A stretch of DNA of 55,734 nucleotides, taken from Longimicrobiales bacterium (GTDB lineage Bacteria; Gemmatimonadota; Gemmatimonadetes; Longimicrobiales; Gaopeijiaceae). Within the stretch, counting starts at the first letter, position 1, and the number at the start of each line of letters is the position of its first letter. The DNA is taken from NCBI GenBank assembly GCA_028822645.1, contig JAPKDG010000011.1, forward strand, positions 1-55,734, read 5' to 3'. A model generated the notes under the pieces. That model worked only from the letters and a program-made list of their open reading frames with translations. It was not told where the DNA came from and made no database searches. The position numbers and the translations under genes were made by a program. Shown one piece after another: positions 7,575 to 15,129 of the stretch.

Positions 7575-10076
7575 CTATTCCCTATTATTCTCAGCTTCTT
7601 CCACAGCGATTTGCGTAGAGGCTTTCATCTGAAATGCATCACTATTAATCACACCCAGAATAAACGAAGACATTCTATAATTGTTTGTCTCAGCATTTTT
7701 TGTGATTTTTCTAATCATTGGCTGGTCAAAGTATTCCATCCTACGTCCTGTCGCATAAGCCATAAGGTTATTAGCAAATGTACGGACAAATGGAATCGAC
7801 CTATTTAGCAGGGCTTTATGCAAGTCAGAAGGATTGGCCAAAGGTGTTCCATCATAGAGCATACCATTCGTATCTAACTCTCTGCCGAATTCTCTAATTC
7901 TCCAAGTACCCGTTACATCGAAATTATCCAGTGCCAGCCCTATCGGGTCCATGAATTGGTGACAAGCGTTACATGTGGGATTCACCCTGTGCCTTTCCAT
8001 CCTCTCCCTAGTGGTCAGAAACTTGCCATCCTCAGCATCTTCAATCTCCGCCAACGCCGGTATGTCCGGAGGTGGAGGTGGAGGTGGTGCATCCAGAATA
8101 ACTTCCATCACCCATTTTCCCCTCAAGACAGGGGAGGTCCTATTAGCCATTGAAGTCAGCATGAGAACGCTTCCATGTCCTAGTAACCCGCGCCTGGTTT
8201 CATCAGGATAGGATACTTTTCGGAAAGCACTGCCAGCCACACCAGGAATTCCATAATGCTGTGCCAAACGCTCATTCAGAAAAGTGTAGTCCGCATTTAA
8301 CAGCTCTAGGACACTCCTGTCTTCACGCACTAGATTGTAGAAAAACAACTCTGTTTCTCGATGCATAGCCTCTGACAGAGTCATATCAAAATAAGGATAA
8401 TCGTATACATTCGGAGAAACTTTTTCTAAATCTTGCAGCCGTAACCACTGTGCGGCAAATCGTGTAGCCAGGGCCTCAGAACGAGGGTCCATTAACATTC
8501 TTTCTACATGCGATCCAAGTACTTCTTCATTGGCAAGCAACCCGTTGGCGACATCCTCCAGCAAAAGATGGTCTGGCGGCGTCCCCCAAAGGAAGAAAGA
8601 AAGTCTAGAAGCAAGCGCTTGTTGATTAATTTTATAAGGCTCCGTCCAATCAACTCCTTCAGGTGCTTCCTCAAATCGGAATACAAAATAAGGACTAGCC
8701 AAAACCGCCTGTAAGGCATGTCGAACACCTCTCTCAAACCCTCCTTCTAGAGCTCCTTCTAGATAAAAGCCCATCAGGTCATCCACTTCTGCATCTCTAG
8801 CTGGACGCCTGTAGGCTTCTGAAGAAATCCTAGTTACTATATCCCTTGCACACGCTTCTTCTTCATCGAGTGCTGTCGGTCTACACGTGAATATACGTTG
8901 CCGACTGGATGTTTCTGAAACGCCAGTCACGCTGTAAGGACCGCTCACCGCCAGATCTCTAAGATGTGGAAGCGTGGTCAACATTTCCTCTGGAAATCCC
9001 TCTTGGACCGATCTGCCCAAAGGAGCTCTTAGCTCTTCAACAGGCCCTTCAAATCTCGGGACGAAGGCAGCCGCAATTCTCTTTGGACCTGCCCGAACAA
9101 AAATGGGGTCGGTCTCAATTCTGGTACTGGTTGGATCTGCATACTCTGCTTCGGAAAGATCAATGCCCAGAAGAGCCACTCGTTCGCCGTCAAAGGATAG
9201 CTCCAGTTGCTCTCCCAGTGCTCTTTTTCCTACACTCTGGAACTGGAACCAAAATGTATATTCACCATCAGCTGGAAAAATATGGTCTGCAGCCACTCCT
9301 CCCCTACTTCCAAAAGGCGTCCCCTCTACGTGGACCATTTGAGAAGCGCGTTTTTCAGCACTATAAACAGTTTCGGTTGGAGTGACTTCTCGATCACCTA
9401 TCGCCAACCGGCTGATTTCACTGGCCGCGGTCAAGTAGGCGTCTAAAAGAGTGGGGGAAAGCATCTGGACGTCAGCTATGTTGTCGAAATTAGCACTCTT
9501 AGTATCCAGAGGAAGGTATTCTCCAACATCGATATGAAGGCCCAATAGATCCCTAATCGATTCACCATATTCTGCTCGATTCAGTCTTTGGAAGGTCCGG
9601 CCACCTGGATTTGGATTCATAACGGCGTTCTGATCCATTCTTGTTTCCAGCTCTTCTACCAAAGCAAGAAGAGTATCAGGGCTCGGCCTGGGCATGCCCG
9701 GTGGAGGCATCATGCCAGCCCTTAATTTTCGAATCATCTTTTCCGCTGTTTCGGGCTTATTCGGAGCATTTTCTACCTCGAATCCAGCCAAAGACAGATT
9801 TCCCGTCATCATCGCATCGTTATGACACACCTGACAATACGTCTGAACGACTCCAGTTAGTGTTGCAGCTTCGATTTCAAGACTGTTAGAAGAATGGATT
9901 TCACTGAGTTCTGAAGAAACGCTCAATTCCGTAGCCTGTCTACTGGGAAATTCGAACGCAGATTCCGCTGCAATTACTCCTCCAGCGTCTACTGAACGAG
10001 CATCAGCAACCTGTCCAACCAGTACTAGGGTTAACCCCAGTACTACAGTTAGAACAGCGGTAACGGATCTTTTCAT
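7575..10076 (-). CDS. DUF1592/DUF1588/DUF1585 exported c-type cytochrome-like protein, copy A (833 aa)
   Basis: A Sec signal (cut near ADA-RS) is followed by a heme site CQVCH at residues 81-85 in a PSCyt1-like region. Next come DUF1587 (~160-225), a beta-sandwich carbohydrate-binding-like region (~245-345, HVEGTPFGSRGG), DUF1595 (~395-455), DUF1592 (~460-595), DUF1588 (~610-735, with a second CxxCH, CNACH, and a poly-Pro stretch before DIPAL) and DUF1585 (~745-820). The family is exported and heme-bearing, but its substrate is unknown. It is the first gene of operon A. Its first ~170 residues are nearly the same as in the copy at 15130-17628, while the middle is much less alike. Confidence 0.92.
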   Translation of the reverse strand: MKRSVTAVLTVVLGLTLVLVGQVADARSVDAGGVIAAESAFEFPSRQATELSVSSELSEIHSSNSLEIEAATLTGVVQTYCQVCHNDAMMTGNLSLAGFEVENAPNKPETAEKMIRKLRAGMMPPPGMPRPSPDTLLALVEELETRMDQNAVMNPNPGGRTFQRLNRAEYGESIRDLLGLHIDVGEYLPLDTKSANFDNIADVQMLSPTLLDAYLTAASEISRLAIGDREVTPTETVYSAEKRASQMVHVEGTPFGSRGGVAADHIFPADGEYTFWFQFQSVGKRALGEQLELSFDGERVALLGIDLSEAEYADPTSTRIETDPIFVRAGPKRIAAAFVPRFEGPVEELRAPLGRSVQEGFPEEMLTTLPHLRDLAVSGPYSVTGVSETSSRQRIFTCRPTALDEEEACARDIVTRISSEAYRRPARDAEVDDLMGFYLEGALEGGFERGVRHALQAVLASPYFVFRFEEAPEGVDWTEPYKINQQALASRLSFFLWGTPPDHLLLEDVANGLLANEEVLGSHVERMLMDPRSEALATRFAAQWLRLQDLEKVSPNVYDYPYFDMTLSEAMHRETELFFYNLVREDRSVLELLNADYTFLNERLAQHYGIPGVAGSAFRKVSYPDETRRGLLGHGSVLMLTSMANRTSPVLRGKWVMEVILDAPPPPPPPDIPALAEIEDAEDGKFLTTRERMERHRVNPTCNACHQFMDPIGLALDNFDVTGTWRIREFGRELDTNGMLYDGTPLANPSDLHKALLNRSIPFVRTFANNLMAYATGRRMEYFDQPMIRKITKNAETNNYRMSSFILGVINSDAFQMKASTQIAVEEAENNRE

Positions 10077-10180
10077 CTAGAACCCCTATATATTGACCTC
10101 TATGTCAACGAATTGTGCGCAGGAAGCCCGCTTCTGCCTATAATTTTCACTTCTTTAACTAAGTCTATGACCAAATAGAA

Positions 10181-10225
10181 ACTATTCTGCTACGAAAGCT
10201 AGCATACTCCAGCCATCCTAGCCAG
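10181..10225 (-). promoter_or_regulatory. Conserved 45-bp element upstream of DUF1592 copy A
   Basis: This segment matches 17730-17774 at 35 of 45 positions without gaps. Read on the minus strand, the shared core is CTGGCTAGGAT, then GGAG-N-ATGCTAGCTTT, then GAATAGT. It lies 105-149 bases before the start codon at 10076; the other copy lies at 102-146 bases. The flanking gap sequence is much less alike, which points to selection for a regulatory function. GCTAG occurs twice, 19 bases apart, which could be a pair of half-sites. TAGGAT could be a -10 box, but the -35 is not clear. Confidence 0.6.
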
Positions 10226-10268
10226 ATAACACAACCCCCCACAACCCATCAGAAAAGGGGTTTTTTGA

Positions 10269-11690
10269 TCAGTACGGGAGTAGATAGAGGGCGGTCGCTA
10301 AAAACGGGAATAGAAGGATCATCATTGTTATTGCATATCCAAACATGTCCCTAGCCTTGAGACCCGTAATCGCGAGTAAAGGTATCGCCCAGAATGGATT
10401 CAATAGATTAGTATGCGCATCTCCTACTGCGTAGGCAGCAATAGTTTGGCCGTGTGGTATTCCAAGTTCAGCACCTGCAAGCAGCATAGGACCTCCAACT
10501 ATGGCCCACTCACCTCCAGCGGAGGGGACGAAAACATTCAGGACTCCACCTGTCAACCATGCCGTCACAGCAAAGGTTTCTGCAGTGGCAACGGAGAGCA
10601 AGCCTTCCGTCATGCTGGCCACTAATCCTGTCCCTGTCATGATGCCGATAATCCCGGCATAGAAAGGGAACTGAAGAATCACTCCAGCACTTCCTTTCAC
10701 AGCATCATTAAACTCTCTCTCGTATCTAGCAGGACTCAAATACAAGGCCATACCTGTCATAATGAAGCCAAAATTAAAAACGTTCAAATCTAAAGCTCCG
10801 AAGCCATCTTGAATGAATGCCCAGAGGAAAAGCCCTAATCCTACCAAGGCCAGAAAACCACCGAGAAGTTTTGAATTGTCCAACCGGTCAGAAAGAGTGA
10901 GCCTTGTCTCTTCCTCCTGTACATCGGCTCCGATTTGGTCATCGAGATCCAAATAGCGCTCAATACCTTTGCAGTTCGCGGCTGGCGGAGCAAGTAGGTA
11001 CATCATCAAAGATGCATAAGCCATTGAAAGAACGGTCAAAAGCAGTGGGTAAGAATGAAAAACCCATTCGGTTGCTGGTATAACTCTGTCGACAATTCCT
11101 TGAAGCATAAAAACATTGCCGTCGGTAGCTTGCAACAGGCCTGCTGAGCTTGAAAGACCCCAACCCCAGGTGAGGCTCATCCCCATGTATCCAGCCACAG
11201 CCAAAAGTGGGTAATGAACAGCCATGCCTTTTTTTGCGGCCGACTTACCCATTTCTCTTGCTAGGATGGCACCAAAAATGAGTCCTAACCCCCAGGATAT
11301 CCATCCCACAATCATCGACCCCATCCCCACAAGAACCACAGCCTGTCGGCCATTTCGGGGCAAAGCCACCAATCGTGTGATCCCCGAAAGTACTTTCGGA
11401 TGGTATGCAACCACGAACCCTGTCACTAGTATGATCACCATTTGCATTGCGAACTGAAGCAGGTTCCAAAATCCGCCATACCAAGCCAGTGCTACTTCAA
11501 CTGGGGTTGAGCCCTCAGAGAAGTAGGCCGCTAACCCTGCCACATATGTGAGTATTATTGCAAAAACAAATGGGCTTGGCATCCACCTCTCTACTCGATC
11601 GGCAATGCCTTCTCCAAACCGTTGAACCCAAGTCAGCTCAGATTCAACATAGCCTCCCTGAGAAGAACCGTTCAGTGATTCAAATGCCAT
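10269..11690 (-). CDS. atoE: Short-chain fatty acid transporter, AtoE family (473 aa)
   Basis: The protein has about ten or more hydrophobic membrane segments and the AtoE/SCFA transporter pattern (ERWMPSPFVFAIILTY; WYGGFWNLLQFAMQM; FVPSAGGEWAIVGGP; GDAHTNLLNPFWAIPLL). Family members carry short-chain fatty acids such as acetoacetate across the inner membrane. The ATG at 11690 lies inside the end of the ankyrin gene (11-base overlap), with AAAGG about 5 bases upstream, so translation is probably coupled to it. It is the last gene of operon B. The coupling suggests that the exported module supplies, senses or depends on a short carboxylic acid, but this is inference. Confidence 0.88.
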   Translation of the reverse strand: MAFESLNGSSQGGYVESELTWVQRFGEGIADRVERWMPSPFVFAIILTYVAGLAAYFSEGSTPVEVALAWYGGFWNLLQFAMQMVIILVTGFVVAYHPKVLSGITRLVALPRNGRQAVVLVGMGSMIVGWISWGLGLIFGAILAREMGKSAAKKGMAVHYPLLAVAGYMGMSLTWGWGLSSSAGLLQATDGNVFMLQGIVDRVIPATEWVFHSYPLLLTVLSMAYASLMMYLLAPPAANCKGIERYLDLDDQIGADVQEEETRLTLSDRLDNSKLLGGFLALVGLGLFLWAFIQDGFGALDLNVFNFGFIMTGMALYLSPARYEREFNDAVKGSAGVILQFPFYAGIIGIMTGTGLVASMTEGLLSVATAETFAVTAWLTGGVLNVFVPSAGGEWAIVGGPMLLAGAELGIPHGQTIAAYAVGDAHTNLLNPFWAIPLLAITGLKARDMFGYAITMMILLFPFLATALYLLPY

Positions 11691-13707
11691 CGGAACCTTT
11701 CAAGCCGGGTTTTTGGACGGCAGCCTTTGAACGTTCATTATTGACTGGAAGCTTATTCGGTTCATCCTCTTCCTCGGTAGTTACCCTCCAAGGATCTATC
11801 TCTCCTGCCCGTGGGCAAGAATCTCCCGTATCCAAAAAATGGGTGTGAAGACATTCCAAGGTAGATCCCAAGTCTTGCAGTAGTTCCACGGTCTCAGGAA
11901 AAGCAACTCTAGTAAAGAAACCTGCCCGACCACCCCGTGCCATATCAGCTGTTGATTGACCTAAACGAGTTATCACAGTGACATCACCACCCTTTGACAC
12001 TAAGTACTGGATCAGGTCATTATCACCCCTTGATGCTGCATAGTGCATAGGAGTATAGCCCCACGAATCCAAAGTGTTCACATCTATGCCCTGCTCCTCC
12101 ACTAGATATTTAACAGCTGGTATGAAGTTGCCTGGAACATTTCTGATACTGAAGGATCCCAACCCTGTAAACCCACCCCCCGCAGCCACATGTATCGGAT
12201 AAGCATTAAAAGCATTCCTTGGAATATACGGCAATCCCGAATCTTCCTGTTGTCTTCCATCCTGTTGCCGACGCTCTCTCATTTCTGGAGCCGGCCATGC
12301 AGTTGGGATACTGGGGTCAGCACCATGGCTCGATAGTATCTTCATGGCCTGAACATCCTGAGCATAAGCCGCACGCCAGAAAGGAGTAGCACCCCTGAGG
12401 TCCGTTCCAATTTTGGTCAACCCATATTCCCAATACCAAAGATGGGTCTTGAGACTCACATTAGGATCGGCACCTGCATCTAATAAAGCACTCAACACTT
12501 CGAGATATTCTGTTTTCTGTCGATCCTGAGCTCTGGGTTGAGGATAATTGGACTTAGGTGCCCATTGTGTTTGAAGAACTGCAAATAGCGGTCCGGATCC
12601 ATCTGTATTTGCCATCAGATTTGGATCGGCACCCTTTTCAATAAGAAGCATCGCAACGTCAAATTGTCCATTGAGAGTAGCGATGAGTAACGGACTTGTT
12701 TCATCTCCATCACTAACCTGATTAACATCTGCACCACCCTTCAGTAGAGCCGTCGCTGCTTCCGAATTTCCTTCCCTAGCGGCATGCAATAGTGCGGTCA
12801 TTCCGCCTGTAGCTCCTACTAGTGTTTCACGATAAGGGGGCCTCGGAAGTTCCGGTCCTCCAGGATAATCTGAACGATAGCTTACTAAGTCTTCGGATAC
12901 ATATTCCCGATACGCTTCCCCCGATTGCAAAAATTCTCTCTGCGCCCTAATTGCTGCCTGAACTTCATCTACACCAGGTTCATTATCTTTAGCCGCCCTA
13001 TCCTTACTGACATAGTCACCGCTTGCATCCATAACCCTATCATTACTGATATATTCCGATAACTCTTGTCTTAGAAAACGACTTGCCTGCTGATCGGCTA
13101 AGACATGCTGTAGTACATCCACTACAGCAGTCGAAATAGACGGGTCCGCACCCGCTTCTAAAAGTAATTCTACAGATTCAACTCTGTTCTTAGCCGCAGC
13201 GAATACTAGAGGTGTCTGGCCAGCCGACCCCTCTTTAGCATTTGGATCAGCACCATAGGTAAGTAGGACCTTCACCGATTCAGCACCACCTACCACTTGG
13301 GCTGCCAGATGTAGAGCTGTAGCAACACTGTTGGTAGTCCTTGCGCTTACATCTGCTCCTGCTTCCAAAAGCTTTTTGACAATGGTACTGTTCGCCTGGC
13401 TACTAGCCAAATGAAGAGGGGTATAGCTACCGATTCTTGTAGCCGGATTTACCTCGGCACCAGCTTCTAAAAGTAATTCTAAGATCGAAACGTGTCCCAA
13501 TTGAGCGGCCCAATGCACTGCTGTCATCCCATCCCCTGTCACCCCATTCAAGTCAGAACCATCAGTGATCAGTCTCGCAACAGTTTCAATGTCAGCTGAA
13601 CGAGTTGCCTCTATCAGATCAGCATCAAAACTAGTTGTCGAACCTAGTAATAAAACCGACAATCCAAACAATCCTAAGAAGCGAATACGGGCAAAAATAT
13701 CCATCAC
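11680..13707 (-). CDS. Exported ankyrin-repeat protein, copy B (675 aa)
   Basis: A short Sec signal (residues ~10-24) is followed by ankyrin repeats (DGMTAVHWAAQLGHVSILELLLEAGAEVN and similar) in the same block order as copy A: N-terminal repeats to ~195, a polar linker (~200-290), central repeats (~295-440) and a C-terminal set (YPIHVAAGGGF..., MHYAASRGDNDLIQYLVSKGGDV). A further ~60-residue tail contains two Cys (LECLHTHFLDTGDSC). The start overlaps the DUF1552 stop by 4 bases (ATGA), and its end overlaps atoE by 11 bases. Its role is presumably protein binding outside the cytoplasm, with DUF1552 and DUF1592 proteins as candidate partners. Confidence 0.9.
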   Translation of the reverse strand: MMDIFARIRFLGLFGLSVLLLGSTTSFDADLIEATRSADIETVARLITDGSDLNGVTGDGMTAVHWAAQLGHVSILELLLEAGAEVNPATRIGSYTPLHLASSQANSTIVKKLLEAGADVSARTTNSVATALHLAAQVVGGAESVKVLLTYGADPNAKEGSAGQTPLVFAAAKNRVESVELLLEAGADPSISTAVVDVLQHVLADQQASRFLRQELSEYISNDRVMDASGDYVSKDRAAKDNEPGVDEVQAAIRAQREFLQSGEAYREYVSEDLVSYRSDYPGGPELPRPPYRETLVGATGGMTALLHAAREGNSEAATALLKGGADVNQVSDGDETSPLLIATLNGQFDVAMLLIEKGADPNLMANTDGSGPLFAVLQTQWAPKSNYPQPRAQDRQKTEYLEVLSALLDAGADPNVSLKTHLWYWEYGLTKIGTDLRGATPFWRAAYAQDVQAMKILSSHGADPSIPTAWPAPEMRERRQQDGRQQEDSGLPYIPRNAFNAYPIHVAAGGGFTGLGSFSIRNVPGNFIPAVKYLVEEQGIDVNTLDSWGYTPMHYAASRGDNDLIQYLVSKGGDVTVITRLGQSTADMARGGRAGFFTRVAFPETVELLQDLGSTLECLHTHFLDTGDSCPRAGEIDPWRVTTEEEDEPNKLPVNNERSKAAVQKPGLKGSDGI

Positions 13708-15125
13708 TTCGCTCCTCCCGTTGATGTCACTCCTCTTGGTACCGTCAAATCTAGACTTCCGGTACTATCGCCGAAGCTTTCCATCTCATGGCCAATACCC
13801 TGCATCAGGGCAACAAACGCGTTAGCCATCGGCGTACCTTCTGCGGCACCAATATGCAATCCACCTTCAAGAGCTCCGTTCGCATGTCCCATCAGAAGCA
13901 ATGGACATCTGCGATGGTTATGTAAATTGGGATCTCCCATAGGAGATCCCCAAACTATTGCTGTTTTATCCAACAAGGATCCATCTCCATCAACCGTATT
14001 TTTCATTTTTTCCAGGAAGTATTCGACTGCACCTAAGCGATACGTATTGATCTTATGAAAGTCCATAATATCGTCGGAAACGTTCCCGTGATGAGAAGCT
14101 CCATGAATAGACTTGGTTGTTCCACTTTTAGGAAAAGTTCTATTGGACTGATCAAAACCAGTCTTAAAAGTTATTACTCGTGTCATATCCGTCTGTAAAG
14201 CCAGGACTTGTAGGTCAAACATAAGTCGCATGTGTTCATCCCACGAATCAGGAATTCCTGACGGAGCTTCCGGCATTTCTCTTTCTTCTCCGCCCAGATT
14301 TCGAGCTTCCATCAGTTGGATACGACGTTCAATCTCCCGCACGTGCTGTAGGTACTCGTCCATAGCGAGCCGATCCACAGCTCCTAGCGATGTTCTCAAT
14401 CTCGCCACTTCGGTAACAATCCAGTCTAACATGCTTTTATCGGTTCTTCTTCTCTCACTTCTATCTTTTTCCGAATCTCCAGCACCAAAGAGTCTTTCAA
14501 AAACGGCTCTGGGTTCCCTGATCGCGGGTAAAGGTTGGTTAGGGGATGACCAAGCCAAAGAAGTAGTGTAGGCGCAATGGTAGTTATAGGCACATCCACC
14601 ACCACGATCTATTTCCTCAACACAGAGCTCAAGAGACGGAAGTACCGTATCTTGGCCAAATCGTTTTGCATGCAGTTGGTCAAGAGACACCCCCAAATAC
14701 ATGTCAGATCCTTGGGTCTGCTTCGGGTGTGCTTGTGTCAAAAACACTGCTGTCGAGCGATCGTGATCACCCCCTATCTCTTCAACGCGATAGGCTTCGG
14801 CATTCCGGCAATCAGTTGAGCTTACAATAGTAAGGTGATCCCTATAGGCTTCTAACGGCTTCAGCTGGCTATCGACTCCCAGCGTAAAATCTCGACCTAT
14901 TTCCTTCGGAGCAAAGAGGTTTCGAGCGGCTCCCCAATCACTTCCTCCTGCACAGCCCATCGATTCTTCTATGCACACAAGTCGAGTTTGCTGCGCCTCC
15001 ACAGATTTGTCTCTCCATGGTCGTCCCGCGGGGACCATAGCATCCAAGAACGGCAAGGCCACACCTGCACCCATCCGTCCAACAAAGGTTCTGCGTGAAA
15101 GATGTTTCCCTGTGATGAATTCCAT
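13704..15125 (-). CDS. DUF1552 family Tat-exported protein, copy B (473 aa)
   Basis: It has a twin-arginine signal (SRRTFVGRMGAGVALPFLDAM, Arg11-Arg12) and the same DUF1552 landmarks as copy A: FLTQAHPKQTQGSDMYLGVSLDQL, EIERRIQ, HHGNVSDD and GSPMGDPNLHNHRR. Similarity to copy A is clear along the whole length but moderate, so the duplication is not recent for this gene. It lies 4 bases after the DUF1592 gene and overlaps the ankyrin gene by 4 bases, so the operon is tightly coupled. The reaction is unknown. Confidence 0.92.
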   Translation of the reverse strand: MEFITGKHLSRRTFVGRMGAGVALPFLDAMVPAGRPWRDKSVEAQQTRLVCIEESMGCAGGSDWGAARNLFAPKEIGRDFTLGVDSQLKPLEAYRDHLTIVSSTDCRNAEAYRVEEIGGDHDRSTAVFLTQAHPKQTQGSDMYLGVSLDQLHAKRFGQDTVLPSLELCVEEIDRGGGCAYNYHCAYTTSLAWSSPNQPLPAIREPRAVFERLFGAGDSEKDRSERRRTDKSMLDWIVTEVARLRTSLGAVDRLAMDEYLQHVREIERRIQLMEARNLGGEEREMPEAPSGIPDSWDEHMRLMFDLQVLALQTDMTRVITFKTGFDQSNRTFPKSGTTKSIHGASHHGNVSDDIMDFHKINTYRLGAVEYFLEKMKNTVDGDGSLLDKTAIVWGSPMGDPNLHNHRRCPLLLMGHANGALEGGLHIGAAEGTPMANAFVALMQGIGHEMESFGDSTGSLDLTVPRGVTSTGGAK

Positions 15126-15129
15126 AACC

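Noticed and set aside
8060-8092. GGT/GGA-rich run in both DUF1592 genes
   Set aside because: It encodes the poly-Pro stretch typical of the DUF1588 region, not a simple repeat with its own role.
10232-10266. CCCC...GGGG with T6 as terminator of the AtoE operon
   Set aside because: The T run follows on the plus strand only and the stem is six bases with a long loop; no plus-strand gene precedes it, so I did not list it.
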